From: Mycobacterium sp.
GTDB lineage: Bacteria; Actinomycetota; Actinomycetes; Mycobacteriales; Mycobacteriaceae
Reading direction: 5' to 3'
DNA length: 34,410 bases
NCBI RefSeq assembly: GCF_008709575.1
Contig: NZ_VYIK01000044.1
Span: 1-34,410, forward strand
In this document: one piece after another, positions 10,248 through 18,876 of the stretch
How the letters are laid out: every line of letters starts with the position of its first letter
Position numbering within the stretch: position 1 is the stretch's first letter
The notes under the pieces: generated by a model
Told to the model about the DNA's origin: nothing
Databases searched by the model: none
The model's input: only the letters and a program-made list of their open reading frames with translations
Program-made: the position numbers and the translations under genes

Positions 10248-10562
10248 TCAGGGTCGCAACTGACCCTTGGCAGGGTCGCCGGCGACGATCGGGGTGAGCA
10301 TCCTGATGTCGGGCGCCCCGGCCAGGTGCCGGCCGGCGTCGGCGAACATCGTGGTGATGGCCGGCGCGGTGCTGTGGGCCTGGAGCGCGTCGGCGTCGGC
10401 CCACTGCTCGATGAAGACGAAGGTCTCGCCTGATTCGTGCAGCGCATAGAGCTGGCAGCCGGGCTCGCCGTGGACGTCTCTTACCGCACGGGTCAAAATG
10501 TCGCGGACGGTGTCGACCGACTCGGGTTTGGCGGTCACGGTGGCAACGACGACGACGGGCAT
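10248..10562 (-). CDS. ABM-domain (antibiotic biosynthesis monooxygenase-like) protein, Rv2749-like
   Basis: A 104-residue dimeric alpha/beta-barrel protein. The fold is recognised from VVVVATVTAKPESVDTVRD, the GEPGCQLYALHE turn, FVFIEQWADADALQAH and the C-terminal helix and strand. M. tuberculosis Rv2749 has the same length and position beside ftsK. Members act as cofactor-free oxygenases or isomerases, or only bind small molecules, so no reaction can be assigned. ATG at 10562 is the start, divergent from ftsK across about 144 bp. The two genes that separate it from rnj in M. tuberculosis (Rv2750, Rv2751) are absent here. Confidence 0.85.
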   Translation of the reverse strand: MPVVVVATVTAKPESVDTVRDILTRAVRDVHGEPGCQLYALHESGETFVFIEQWADADALQAHSTAPAITTMFADAGRHLAGAPDIRMLTPIVAGDPAKGQLRP

Positions 10563-10693
10563 GCCGGCAACTCCTCGGGGTCAGCTCGGTAGCTATCAGG
10601 GTGACGCCGGTCACCATACTCAACGATCCCGGCGGCTGACCGGTCACACTCCGTTACGGGTGTGGCGGATGGTGCAGATAGTGTATTTGGGAC

Positions 10694-10699
10694 TAGGCT
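10694..10699 (+). promoter_or_regulatory. -10 hexamer for ftsK (leaderless type)
   Basis: TAGGCT ends 7 bases before ATG 10707. It rules out the longer frame from 10662 as the main product. Confidence 0.5.
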
Positions 10700-10706
10700 T
10701 CCTAGT

Positions 10707-13154
10707 ATGCCAAGTAAGACTGTCGCCCGGTCCAGCAGCCGAACGAGCAGGTCACGGGCCACGTCGCGGGCCGGTTATGGGTCGGCACGGGCAGCAGCGC
10801 GGCGCAAGCGGCCGAGCAAGCCGACGCGACGTCGAAACCACTCGTTGATCGCCACCCTGGGGCTGGCGTGCGGCCGGGGAGCGCGCGCGACCTGGCTGCT
10901 GCTGGCCAGAGGCACCGGTACCGCGGCACGATCGCTCGGCCGCGGCCGTGCCATCGAGCCGGGGCACCGCCGCGACGGTGTTGCGTTGGCCCTGCTGGGA
11001 CTGGCTCTGTTGGTGGCGGCCAGCTGCTGGTTCGACGCCGCGCGCCCGGTCGGGGCGTGGGTCGACGGGGTGTTGCGGACGTTTATCGGCGCAGGGGTCG
11101 TGGTGCTGCCGTTGCTGACCGCTGCCGGCGCGGTGCTGCTGATGCGCACCGAGCCCAACCCAGACACTCGACCGCGTCTGATCCTCGGCGCGGCAATGGT
11201 TGCGCTGTCGCTGCTGGGACTGTGGCATTTGTGGGCCGGCTCGCCGGACACCCCGGACGGGCGCCGGCAGGGCGCAGGGTTCATCGGGTTCGCCATCGGC
11301 GGGCCGCTCTCCGACGGGCTGAGCGGCTGGGTGGCCGCGCCGCTGTTGTTCATCGGGGCGTTGTTCGGGACGCTGTTGTTGAGCGGCACCACGATCCGAG
11401 AGGTCCCCGCCGCGGCGCGGGCATTGTTCGGCACCCGGGCTTTCGACGACGGGGATTTCGGGTGCGATCAAGACGAATACGTCGGGGCCGGTTACGTCGG
11501 GGCCGAATACCTCGGACCCGACGACGAAGACGGCTACCACGACGACCCGCCGAGCGGCGATCCTGTCGCCGCCGACGAGACTCCCACCGTCCCCGAGCCG
11601 ACCGTGGCTCGCGGCGGCCGCAGGGCTAAACGCGAGGCACCGGTGACTGATCGGGTCGTCGAAGGGCCCTATACCCTGCCACCGCTGAGCCTGCTGGTCG
11701 CCGGTGATCCGCCCAAACGACGCAGCTCCGCCAACGACCGCATGGTCGACGCGATCACGTCGGTGCTGCAGCAGTTCAAGGTCGACGCGGCGGTGACCGG
11801 CTGCACCCGGGGCCCGACTGTCACGCGCTACGAGGTCGAGCTCGGCCCGGGCGTCAAGGTGGAGAAGATCACCGCGCTGCACCGCAACATCGCCTACGCG
11901 GTGGCCACCGAGAGCGTGCGGATGCTGGCCCCGATCCCCGGCAAGTCCGCCGTCGGCATCGAGGTGCCCAACAGCGACCGGGAGATGGTGCGGTTGGCCG
12001 ACGTGCTCACCGCGCCGTCGACGCGTCGCGACCACCATCCGCTGGTGATCGGTCTGGGCAAGGACATCGAAGGCGACTTCATCAGTGCCAATCTGGCCAA
12101 GATGCCGCACCTGCTGGTTGCCGGCTCTACCGGATCGGGCAAATCCAGCTTCGTCAACGCGATGTTGGTGTCGCTGCTGACCCGGGCAACCCCGGAGGAG
12201 GTCAGGATGATCCTGATCGACCCGAAGATGGTGGAACTGACGCCGTATGAAGGCATTCCGCATCTGATCACCCCGATCATCACCCACCCCAAGAAGGCCG
12301 CCGCCGCGCTGGCCTGGCTGGTCGAGGAAATGGAACAGCGCTACCAGGACATGCAGGCATCCCGGGTGCGCCACATCGACGACTTCAACGCGAAAGTGAA
12401 ATCCGGCGCGATTTCGGCCCCGTTGGGCAGTCAGCGCCAATACCGGCCCTACCCGTATGTGGTGGCGATCGTCGACGAGCTGGCCGACCTGATGATGACC
12501 GCGCCGCGGGACGTCGAGGACGCCGTTGTGCGGATCACCCAGAAGGCCCGCGCCGCCGGCATCCATCTGGTGCTGGCCACTCAGCGGCCGTCGGTCGACG
12601 TGGTGACCGGTTTGATCAAGACCAATGTGCCCTCCCGGCTGGCGTTTGCGACGTCGTCGCTCACCGACAGCCGGGTGATCCTGGACCAGGCCGGCGCGGA
12701 AAAGCTGATCGGGATGGGCGACGCGTTGTTCCTGCCGATGGGCGCCGGCAAACCGATCCGCCTACAAGGGGCCTTCATCACCGACGAGGAGATCCACGCG
12801 GTCGTGGCCGCCTGCAAGGAGCAGGCTGAACCCGAATACACCGAGGGCGTCACGGCCGCCAAGGCAGGTGCGGAACGCAGCGACGTCGATCCCGACATCG
12901 GCGACGACATGGACGTGTTCCTGCAGGCCGTCGAGCTGGTGGTGTCCAGTCAGTTCGGCTCCACCTCGATGCTGCAGCGCAAGCTGCGGGTTGGGTTCGC
13001 CAAGGCCGGCCGGCTGATGGACTTGATGGAGACCCGCGGCATCGTCGGGCCGTCCGAGGGGTCCAAAGCACGCGACGTGCTGGTCAAACCCGACGAACTC
13101 GCCGCGACACTGGCGTTGATCCGCGGTACCGCGGGAGACACCGAGGGGCGCTAA
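10707..13154 (+). CDS. ftsK: DNA translocase FtsK
   Basis: Septum-located motor that pumps chromosome ends and aligns dif sites for XerCD during division. The 815-residue product has a basic N-terminal tail (rich in Arg and Ser), about four membrane segments between roughly residues 85 and 230, an acidic Asp/Glu/Tyr-rich linker (about 245-300), and the motor. Walker A GSTGSGKS is at 473-480 and Walker B VAIVDELADL near 586-595. The C-terminal gamma domain (LQRKLRVGFAKAGRLMDLM) reads KOPS-like sites. The ATG at 10707 is chosen from the -10 hexamer. The stop shares the bases CTAA with the convergent argA stop. Confidence 0.96.
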   Translation: MPSKTVARSSSRTSRSRATSRAGYGSARAAARRKRPSKPTRRRNHSLIATLGLACGRGARATWLLLARGTGTAARSLGRGRAIEPGHRRDGVALALLGLALLVAASCWFDAARPVGAWVDGVLRTFIGAGVVVLPLLTAAGAVLLMRTEPNPDTRPRLILGAAMVALSLLGLWHLWAGSPDTPDGRRQGAGFIGFAIGGPLSDGLSGWVAAPLLFIGALFGTLLLSGTTIREVPAAARALFGTRAFDDGDFGCDQDEYVGAGYVGAEYLGPDDEDGYHDDPPSGDPVAADETPTVPEPTVARGGRRAKREAPVTDRVVEGPYTLPPLSLLVAGDPPKRRSSANDRMVDAITSVLQQFKVDAAVTGCTRGPTVTRYEVELGPGVKVEKITALHRNIAYAVATESVRMLAPIPGKSAVGIEVPNSDREMVRLADVLTAPSTRRDHHPLVIGLGKDIEGDFISANLAKMPHLLVAGSTGSGKSSFVNAMLVSLLTRATPEEVRMILIDPKMVELTPYEGIPHLITPIITHPKKAAAALAWLVEEMEQRYQDMQASRVRHIDDFNAKVKSGAISAPLGSQRQYRPYPYVVAIVDELADLMMTAPRDVEDAVVRITQKARAAGIHLVLATQRPSVDVVTGLIKTNVPSRLAFATSSLTDSRVILDQAGAEKLIGMGDALFLPMGAGKPIRLQGAFITDEEIHAVVAACKEQAEPEYTEGVTAAKAGAERSDVDPDIGDDMDVFLQAVELVVSSQFGSTSMLQRKLRVGFAKAGRLMDLMETRGIVGPSEGSKARDVLVKPDELAATLALIRGTAGDTEGR

Positions 13155-13681
13155 AGCACCAGCAGCATCCGAGAGTTGCCGAGCGTGTTCGGCTTGACGT
13201 AACTGAGGTCCAAAAACTCGGCGACACCGCGATCGTAGGAGCGGCACATCTCCTCGAAGACCTCGGCGGTGACCGGCGTGCCCTCGATTTCGGTGAAACC
13301 GTGCCGACTGAAGAATTCGGTCTCGAAGGTCAGCACGAACAGCCGCTGCAGTCCCAGCTCGCGGGCGACCTGCAGCAACCGATCGACGATGGCATGACCG
13401 ATGCCCCGGCCCGTCATGAGTGGGTCCACGGCCACGGTGCGCACCTCGCCCAGATCGGACCACAGCACGTGCAGCGCCCCGCAGCCGACCACCTCGCCCT
13501 GATGTTCGGGGTGCTCGGCCACCCAGAACTCCTGGACCGACTCATACAGCGTCACCAGGTTCTTTTCCAGCAGGATCTTGCCGGCGTAGGTGTCGACGAG
13601 CCGTTTGATCGCCGGGACGTCGGCGGTGCGCGCGCGCCGGATCACCGGCCGGTAGGCCGTCCAATCGCCGGCTGCGCTCAC
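13151..13681 (-). CDS. argA: Amino-acid N-acetyltransferase ArgA (GNAT)
   Basis: Acetylates glutamate or glutamine as the first step of arginine synthesis. This is the short, GNAT-only mycobacterial form rather than the long kinase-fused enzyme. The 176-residue product closely follows M. tuberculosis Rv2747: RRARTADVPAIKRLVDTYAG, the acetyl-CoA loop MTGRGIGHAI, FETEFFSRHGF and the C-terminal NSRMLLVL. The start is GTG at 13681, divergent from pgsA3. The gene ends inside the last codon of ftsK. Confidence 0.93.
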   Translation of the reverse strand: MSAAGDWTAYRPVIRRARTADVPAIKRLVDTYAGKILLEKNLVTLYESVQEFWVAEHPEHQGEVVGCGALHVLWSDLGEVRTVAVDPLMTGRGIGHAIVDRLLQVARELGLQRLFVLTFETEFFSRHGFTEIEGTPVTAEVFEEMCRSYDRGVAEFLDLSYVKPNTLGNSRMLLVL

Positions 13682-13724
13682 GGGTTGAACAGTATCGGCT
13701 TCGGCATGTGCGGTGGCTAACCGA

Positions 13725-13730
13725 TATTCT
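13725..13730 (+). promoter_or_regulatory. -10 hexamer for pgsA3 (leaderless type)
   Basis: TATTCT ends 7 bases before GTG 13738. It lies downstream of the alternative GTG at 13708, so it favours the shorter product. Confidence 0.45.
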
Positions 13731-13737
13731 GTTCGCC

Positions 13738-14334
13738 GTGTCGGGTCAGCCGCAAACCGATCCGCTGCTCCGGCCCGTCCGGGTGGCTAACCTCGCCAAC
13801 GTCCTGACCCTGCTGCGGTTCATTCTGGTGCCCATCTTCCTGCTGGCGTTGTTCGCCGGCGACGGCCACCAAACCCCCACCCGCATCGCTGCTTTCGCGA
13901 TCTTCGCGGTTGCTGTGATCACCGACCGGCTAGACGGCGCGCTGGCCCGTAATTGCGGCATGGTGACCCCGTTCGGCACGCTGGCCGACCCGATCGCCGA
14001 TAAGACGCTCATCGGTGCGGCGCTGATCGGGCTGTCGATGCTCGGTGATCTGCCCTGGTGGGTCACGGTGCTGATTGTGGTCCGGGAAATCGGCATCACC
14101 GCGCTGCGGTTCGCGGTGCTGCACCGCGGAGTCATTCCGGCTAGCCGGGGCGGCAAACTCAAGACCCTGGTGCAGTCGGCGGCGATCGGGTTGTTCGTGC
14201 TGCCGCTGTCTGGACCGTGGCTGGTCGCGGCGTCGACGGTGATGGCGGCGGCCGTTGCGCTGACCGTGATCACCGGGGTGGACTACCTCGCGTCGGCAGC
14301 CAGGGACATGCGCCGACGATCGGCCACCCCCTGA
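13738..14334 (+). CDS. pgsA3: CDP-alcohol phosphatidyltransferase PgsA3
   Basis: Membrane enzyme that transfers a phosphatidyl group from CDP-diacylglycerol to an alcohol; annotated in M. tuberculosis as a phosphatidylglycerophosphate synthase. The full family motif D-x2-DG-x2-AR-x8-G-x3-D-x3-D is present (DRLDGALAR ... GTLADPIADK), with both last Asp residues. About five hydrophobic segments follow the pattern of the family. GTG at 13738 gives 198 residues; GTG at 13708 would give 208, near the 209 I recall for Rv2746c, so the start is uncertain. It lies just upstream of the clgR envelope-stress genes, which have their own sigma-E-like promoter. Confidence 0.9.
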   Translation: MSGQPQTDPLLRPVRVANLANVLTLLRFILVPIFLLALFAGDGHQTPTRIAAFAIFAVAVITDRLDGALARNCGMVTPFGTLADPIADKTLIGAALIGLSMLGDLPWWVTVLIVVREIGITALRFAVLHRGVIPASRGGKLKTLVQSAAIGLFVLPLSGPWLVAASTVMAAAVALTVITGVDYLASAARDMRRRSATP

Positions 14335-14341
14335 CGCAGCG

Positions 14342-14369
14342 GGGAACCAACCCGACCGGCGTCGGCGTT
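14342..14369 (+). promoter_or_regulatory. Sigma-E-type promoter for clgR
   Basis: GGGAACCA at 14342-14349 and CGTT at 14366-14369 are separated by 16 bases. This fits the mycobacterial sigma-E consensus GGAACY-N15/16-SGTT. M. tuberculosis clgR is known to be driven by sigma E, so the site is expected here. Confidence 0.65.
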
Positions 14370-14410
14370 GATCTAGGTGACAGCCACCCGCTCAGAGCGA
14401 GGAGAGCACC

Positions 14411-14722
14411 ATGTCGTCATTGCTGCGTCAGGTGATGGGCGACGTGCTGCGCCGGGCCCGGGTTTCCCAGGGACGCACATTGCGCGAAGTGTCCGATGCC
14501 GCGCGGGTGAGCCTGGGGTACCTATCCGAGGTCGAGCGGGGTCGTAAGGAGGTGTCCAGCGAGCTACTGGGCGCGATCTGTGCGGCGCTGGAAGTCCGAC
14601 TCTCGGAGGTGCTCGCCGAGGCCGCTGTGGAGCTGGCCTGCCGCGAGCTCGAGCCCAGCACCGCCGGCATCGACCCGGCCACCAAGATGGTCATTGCGCC
14701 GGTATCGCTGGCCGTCGCCTGA
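14411..14722 (+). CDS. clgR: ClgR, XRE-type stress regulator
   Basis: Transcription activator of Clp protease and envelope-stress genes. The 103-residue product has an XRE helix-turn-helix over about residues 12-62 ([20 protein letters not shown] ... [20 protein letters not shown]), then a short tail ending SLAVA. ATG at 14411 has GAGGAGAG a few bases upstream, so it is translated from a leader, unlike many neighbours. It is the first gene of the clgR-pspA-pspM cluster. In M. tuberculosis, ClgR activates this operon and is itself held by PspA under resting conditions. Confidence 0.92.
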   Translation: MSSLLRQVMGDVLRRARVSQGRTLREVSDAARVSLGYLSEVERGRKEVSSELLGAICAALEVRLSEVLAEAAVELACRELEPSTAGIDPATKMVIAPVSLAVA

Positions 14723-14828
14723 CCCTACTGGTGTGACCAGCCGCGCCGAACGGATACGCCCCGGATACGGAGGATACATTGAGCGGCAGGGCAGAAGCAC
14801 CGCACAGACAGGAAAGCAGAGCTCACTG

Positions 14829-15590
14829 ATGGCCAATCCGTTCGTCAAAGCGTGGAAGTATCTCACGGCGCTGTTCAACGCAAGAATCGACGAATATGCC
14901 GACCCCAAGGTGCAGATCCAGCAGGCCATCGAGGAGGCGCAACGCACCCATCAGGCGCTCACCCAGCAGGCCGCCCAGGTGATCGGTAATCAGCGCCAAC
15001 TCGAGATGCGGCTCAACCGGCAACTGGCCGACATCGAAAAACTCCAGGTCAACGTGCGCCAGGCGCTGACGCTGGCCGACCAGGCCACCGCCGCGGGGGA
15101 CACCGCCAAGGCCACCGAGTACACCAACGCTGCCGAGGCGTTCGCGGCCCAACTGGTGACCGCCGAACAGAGCGTCGAGGACCTCAAGTCACTGCACGAC
15201 CAGGCACTGCAGGCTGCCGAGCAGGCCAAAAAAGCGGTCGAGCAAAACGCGATGGTGCTCCAGCAAAAGATCGGGGAGCGCACCAAGCTGCTGAGCCAAC
15301 TCGAGCAGGCCAAGATGCAAGAGCAGATCAGCGCATCACTGCGGTCGATGAGCCAGCTCGCCGCCCCCGCCAACACCCCCACCCTCGACGAGGTGCGCGA
15401 AAAGATCGAACGCCGCTACGCCAGCGCGCTCGGCGCCGCCGAACTTGCCCAGAATTCGGTTCAGGGCCGCATGGTCGAGGTCGAACAAGCCAGCGTGCAG
15501 ATGGCCGGACACGCTCGCTTGGAGCAGATCCGCGCATCGATGCGCGAGGCGGCTCTGCCGCCCGCCGATGGTGCCGTCGAGAAGCAGTAG
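14829..15590 (+). CDS. pspA: PspA-like envelope stress protein (35-kDa antigen family)
   Basis: PspA/IM30/Vipp1-type protein that binds and protects the inner membrane and can restrain ClgR. The 253 residues are almost all predicted alpha-helical coiled coil, starting [20 protein letters not shown] (amphipathic, membrane-binding) and rich in Ala, Gln and Glu heptads to about residue 240. M. tuberculosis Rv2744c is slightly longer (about 270). ATG at 14829 is the natural start; the frame extending to 14580 overlaps clgR and is rejected. The gap to clgR is about 106 bp and to pspM 8 bp. Confidence 0.92.
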   Translation: MANPFVKAWKYLTALFNARIDEYADPKVQIQQAIEEAQRTHQALTQQAAQVIGNQRQLEMRLNRQLADIEKLQVNVRQALTLADQATAAGDTAKATEYTNAAEAFAAQLVTAEQSVEDLKSLHDQALQAAEQAKKAVEQNAMVLQQKIGERTKLLSQLEQAKMQEQISASLRSMSQLAAPANTPTLDEVREKIERRYASALGAAELAQNSVQGRMVEVEQASVQMAGHARLEQIRASMREAALPPADGAVEKQ

Positions 15591-15598
15591 GCGCGGCG

Positions 15599-15973
15599 AT
15601 GCTGCTGCCGCACGGCGCGGACACCGCATCCACCGCCGGTAGGCTGATCGGCTTGATCGCGCGCGCGATCAATGCCGCTGCCGACCCGCGGGCGCGGTTG
15701 CTGCGCCGTCGCCGCCGGGCCTTGCGCTGGGGCGTGGTATTCGGCCTGGGAAGCCTGTTGTGGGCGGCGGTGACGGTGTTGCTGGCGACGTGGGGCTGGT
15801 TCGCGCTGCTGCTGGAGTTCACCGGGCTGATCGCGGTGGTGCAGGCATTCGCCGCGACGCTGTTGTTGATGCGCTACCGGTGGTTGCGTGCGGAGCCGCT
15901 GCCGGCTGCGGCCACCCCACCGCCCGATTACCGGCTCCGAGCACCTTTATCGCCACGGGCGGTTGGCCGTTAG
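15599..15973 (+). CDS. PspM-like membrane protein, C-terminally short
   Basis: Member of the ClgR-PspA-PspM-PspN envelope-stress system. The 124-residue product has a basic stretch (LLRRRRRALRW) followed by two hydrophobic segments (about residues 46-66 and 70-92), as in the N-terminal half of Rv2743c. The M. tuberculosis protein is about 270 residues as I recall, so the soluble C-terminal half is absent. The coding region ends after YRWLRAEPLPAA and a short novel tail, and its TAG overlaps the ephG stop (TTAG). This suggests a deletion that also removed pspN (Rv2742c). The remaining membrane domain could still anchor PspA. Confidence 0.75.
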   Translation: MLLPHGADTASTAGRLIGLIARAINAAADPRARLLRRRRRALRWGVVFGLGSLLWAAVTVLLATWGWFALLLEFTGLIAVVQAFAATLLLMRYRWLRAEPLPAAATPPPDYRLRAPLSPRAVGR

Positions 15974-16398
15974 AACGTGGCCTTCCATGACGGCAATGCC
16001 AAGGCGACCAGAGCGCGCACCGTCGCCTTGAGCATGTCGTAGAAGTCGAAGTAATCACGCCACAGCGTGATTCGTCCGTCATGCACCTCGAAGACCCCGC
16101 AGACCCAGAACTGCAGCCGCAACGGGCCCACGATCAGCGCATCGGAACGTTCGGTAAGGACCGCGGCCCCGTCGGCGGCGATCCGGTGGATCTTCACCTC
16201 GAACCTGACCCGGCCCGCCATGCGCCGGAACAGCTTCATGGTGCGCTCGCGGCCATAGATGGTGGGTAATCCGACGTTCTGGTAGACCAGTTCGTCGGCC
16301 AGCGCAGCCGCTGCGGTGTCGAAGTCCTCGTCGGCCAGCGCGTGAAGGAACCCCTCGACTGTTCGGGTGTTCTCGCGAGTCTGCTCGGTCATGGTCAC
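15970..16398 (-). CDS. ephG: Limonene-1,2-epoxide hydrolase family protein EphG
   Basis: SnoaL/LEH-fold epoxide hydrolase, 142 residues. It matches M. tuberculosis Rv2740 closely: FLHALADEDFDTAAAALADE, GRVRFEVKIHRIAADGAAVL, ALIVGPLRLQFWVCGVFEV and RITLWRDYFDFYDM. The family uses an Asp-Arg-Asp catalytic group and water from a Tyr/Asn pair; suitable Asp and Arg residues are present in these blocks. The Rv2740 enzyme hydrolyses bulky lipid or sterol epoxides. Here the stop codon overlaps that of pspM by four bases, whereas M. tuberculosis has PE_PGRS47 and pspN in between. Confidence 0.9.
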   Translation of the reverse strand: MTMTEQTRENTRTVEGFLHALADEDFDTAAAALADELVYQNVGLPTIYGRERTMKLFRRMAGRVRFEVKIHRIAADGAAVLTERSDALIVGPLRLQFWVCGVFEVHDGRITLWRDYFDFYDMLKATVRALVALALPSWKATF

Positions 16399-16473
16399 CA
16401 GCGTAGGACCGAATTCATCCTCGCCGCAGGCCGGTGCGCGGTCGGTGTGCGGCGAAGCCGGCGGGCAACGGTC

Positions 16474-16479
16474 TAGACT
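16474..16479 (+). promoter_or_regulatory. Possible -10 hexamer for the multicopper oxidase gene
   Basis: TAGACT fits TANNNT and would give a leader of about 75 bases before ATG 16561. No clear -35 is seen. Three 11-bp direct repeats lie in the leader. Confidence 0.35.
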
Positions 16480-16510
16480 GCTCCCTCGGATCTGGGACGC
16501 TGCACATCAC

Positions 16511-16543
16511 GGGCACATCGTGGGCACGTCATGGGCATGACGG
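16511..16543 (+). repeat. Three 11-bp direct repeats in the multicopper oxidase leader
   Basis: GGGCACATCGT, GGGCACGTCAT and GGGCATGACGG follow each other with no gap, and a weaker fourth copy precedes them. The helical-turn spacing is what a repeated protein-binding site would have. They end at the ribosome site. No regulator is identified. Confidence 0.4.
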
Positions 16544-16560
16544 GGAGGTACCGGCCGGCG

Positions 16561-18033
16561 ATGACCCTCGGGCGACGCGAGTTCCTGAAATTGGGCGGTG
16601 CGGCGCTGGTGGGTGGGGCCGCCGGCGCTGAGGCCGCGCCGGTGGCCGCATGCAGCCGTAAGCCAGCGCCCGGCAAGGCGGATTACACGGTGCGGATCGG
16701 TATCGGGCTGGTGGAGCTGGCCCCGGGACGGGTGGTATCGACCCGCCTGTACAGCGGCCAGTTCCCCGGCCCGCTGCTACGGTTCACCGAGGGCAGGCCC
16801 GTCGTAGTCGACGTCTACAACGACACCGACGTCCCCGAGCAGCTGCACTGGCACGGCCAGACGCTGCCCGTCGACGTCGACGGCGCAGCCGAGGAGGGCA
16901 CCCCGTTCATTCCCGCGCACGGTATGCGGCGGCTGGCTTTTACGCCGGGACCGTCGGGACTGCGCTACTACCACACTCACTTAGCAGCCGGCGACGACCT
17001 GAGCCTGGGGACCTACAACGGCCAGGTCGGACCCGTCTACATCGAGCCCAGACACAATCCGGGGCGCTACGACCGCGAGGTCTTCCTGACTCTCAAGGAA
17101 TTCGAGCCCTACCTCGACCGCTCCGGGGCAATGGGCACCAACTACCTGGCCGGCGCCCCGATACCGCAGCTGCGCGCCAAAGGCGAGGCCGCGATCGCGC
17201 GGGCGCAAGCGCGCGGGCGGCCGCCGGGTTACGACCTGGAATACACCGCGCTGGCAATCAACGGCCGCGAACTCGGGCACGGCGATCCGATCCGGGTCAG
17301 GCCCGGCGAGCGGGTGCTGCTGCAGCTGCTCAACGCCAGTGCGACCCAGACCCGCGGCCTGGCGTTGCCCGGGCATGCCTTCACCGTCATCGCACTGGAC
17401 GGCAACCCGGTGCCCACCCGCGCCACGGTTCCGGTGCTATGGATGGGCGCCGCCGAACGCATTTCCGCGGTGGTCGAGATGAACACCCCGGGCGTGTGGG
17501 TCCTCGGCGACATCGACGAGGACGCCCGGCGCCGCGGCATGGGGACCGTCGTCGAATACGCCGGCCACACCGGGCCGCCGCAGTGGATCCCTCCCCCGCC
17601 GTTCACCTGGGATTACCGGTTGTTCGCTGCGCCGGCCGGCCGGCCGGCCGCCGTCGACCACGAGTTCGAGATGATGATCGAGCGCAAGACCGACGCCGAG
17701 GAGGGTTTCGACGTCTGGACGATCAACGGCCAACCCTTCTCGACCAAGACCGGCGAGCCCCGCTTCGACGTCGCCCGGGGCAAGCGCTACCGGGTGCGGG
17801 TGAGCAACGCCACCTAGAACAACCACCCGATCCATCTGCACCGGACGACCTTCGAGATCACCCACATCGCGGGCACTCCCACCGCCGGGGTGCACAAGGA
17901 CGTCGTCATGCTCGGCGCCTACCAGGCACTGGCCTTCGACTTCACCGCCAACCAACCCGGCCTGTCGTTGTTCCACTGCCACAAGCAATCACACATGGAC
18001 TACGGCTTCATGGCGCTGATCAACTGCACCTGA
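16561..18033 (+). pseudogene. Tat-exported multicopper oxidase, interrupted by an in-frame amber codon
   Basis: Three-domain multicopper oxidase, expected in the envelope to oxidise Fe(II), Cu(I) or organic substrates. ATG at 16561 follows GGGGAGG. The N-terminus has a twin-arginine signal (GRREFLKLGG) and a lipobox-like VAAC. Copper ligands are HWHG (96-98) and HTH (138-140). Codon 419 (17815-17817) is TAG. The same frame then stays open for 71 codons to TGA at 18031 and holds every remaining ligand: HPIHLH directly after the stop and FHCHKQSHMDYGFM near the end. Termination at the amber yields 418 residues without a type-1 copper site, so it would be inactive. The intact tail suggests a very recent mutation, a sequencing error or readthrough. 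Neighbouring genes handle iron, so a ferroxidase role is an inference. Confidence 0.85.
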
Positions 18034-18041
18034 GCCGGCTG

Positions 18042-18776
18042 TCAGACGAGCTCGGCGACCAGCCAACCGATGTGATAGGTGGCGGCGACGGCGACGGCGC
18101 CGAAAGCCAGTTGCCGAAACGCGGCCCACCACGCGGATTTCCCGGTGAACCGGGTGGCCAGCGCTCCTGCGGTCACCTGGCCGGCGCCGGCGCACACCAG
18201 CCCGGCCCACAGCGAGGCGTAGCCGAGCAGGTAGGGGATCAGCGGGATGACCGCGCCGATCGCGAACATCACGAACGACGAGATCGCGGCCAGCCGGGCC
18301 GAGGGCTTTTCCCGCGGATCGAGCCCGATTTCAAGCGCCAGGTGGAAGTTGACCGCGCTGTCGGCGTTGCGGTGGATCTCGTCGCTGGCACGCCGGGCGG
18401 TCGGTTCGGTCATGCCCAGCCCGACGAGCAAATCGACCAGTTCGGCCCGTTCCGCGTCGGGATGCGCCGAGAGGGCGCGACGCTCGACGGCGACCTCCGC
18501 GTCGATCTGGTCGTTGGCCGTACTCACCGATGTGTACTCGCCCAGGGCCATCGAAAACGCTCCGGCCAGCAAGCCGGCGAAGCCGCTGACGAGGATGACG
18601 TCGGCGCGGGCGCTGGCCGCCACACCGGCGATCAGGGCGGTGTTGCTGACCAGGCCGTCCATGGCGCCGAAGGTGGCGGCCCGCAACCAACCGCCGCTGA
18701 CATCGGAGTGAACGTGGTCGAAGTCGTGGGGGAGTTGACCGGATGGCGACGGCGGACTGGCAGCGGCGTGCGACAT
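18042..18776 (-). CDS. VIT1/CCC1-family iron/manganese transporter
   Basis: Membrane protein of the VIT1/CCC1 family (244 residues), whose eukaryotic members move Fe(II) or Mn(II) out of the cytosol. The family start block GWLRAATFGAMDGLVSN lies near residues 28-44, followed by a hydrophobic helix, LAGAFSMALGEYTSV and a cytosolic metal-binding-type helical region rich in Glu and His. Three further membrane segments fill the C-terminal half. It is the last gene of a probable three-gene operon: 100 bp separate it from the bfd-like gene upstream. The stop is 8 bp from the end of the convergent multicopper oxidase frame. The ATG at 18776 is the only good start. Confidence 0.88.
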   Translation of the reverse strand: MSHAAASPPSPSGQLPHDFDHVHSDVSGGWLRAATFGAMDGLVSNTALIAGVAASARADVILVSGFAGLLAGAFSMALGEYTSVSTANDQIDAEVAVERRALSAHPDAERAELVDLLVGLGMTEPTARRASDEIHRNADSAVNFHLALEIGLDPREKPSARLAAISSFVMFAIGAVIPLIPYLLGYASLWAGLVCAGAGQVTAGALATRFTGKSAWWAAFRQLAFGAVAVAATYHIGWLVAELV

Positions 18777-18876
18777 AGCGCTATCTAAGCTGCCCTATCG
18801 GCAAGCGCACAATCGCCGTCAAGTGTCGGCATCGGCCGCGCTGAGGCGCGGCTTTTGCGGACTGGCGAAGCAGCGA

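Noticed and set aside
10752..12566. 604-codon open frame on the minus strand inside ftsK
   Set aside because: Antisense shadow of a high-GC gene. Gln/His/Arg-rich with no domain pattern; ftsK is certain.
17815..17817. Amber codon as a recoded amino acid (pyrrolysine or selenocysteine)
   Set aside because: Selenocysteine uses TGA, and pyrrolysine machinery is not known in mycobacteria. A mutation or error is simpler.
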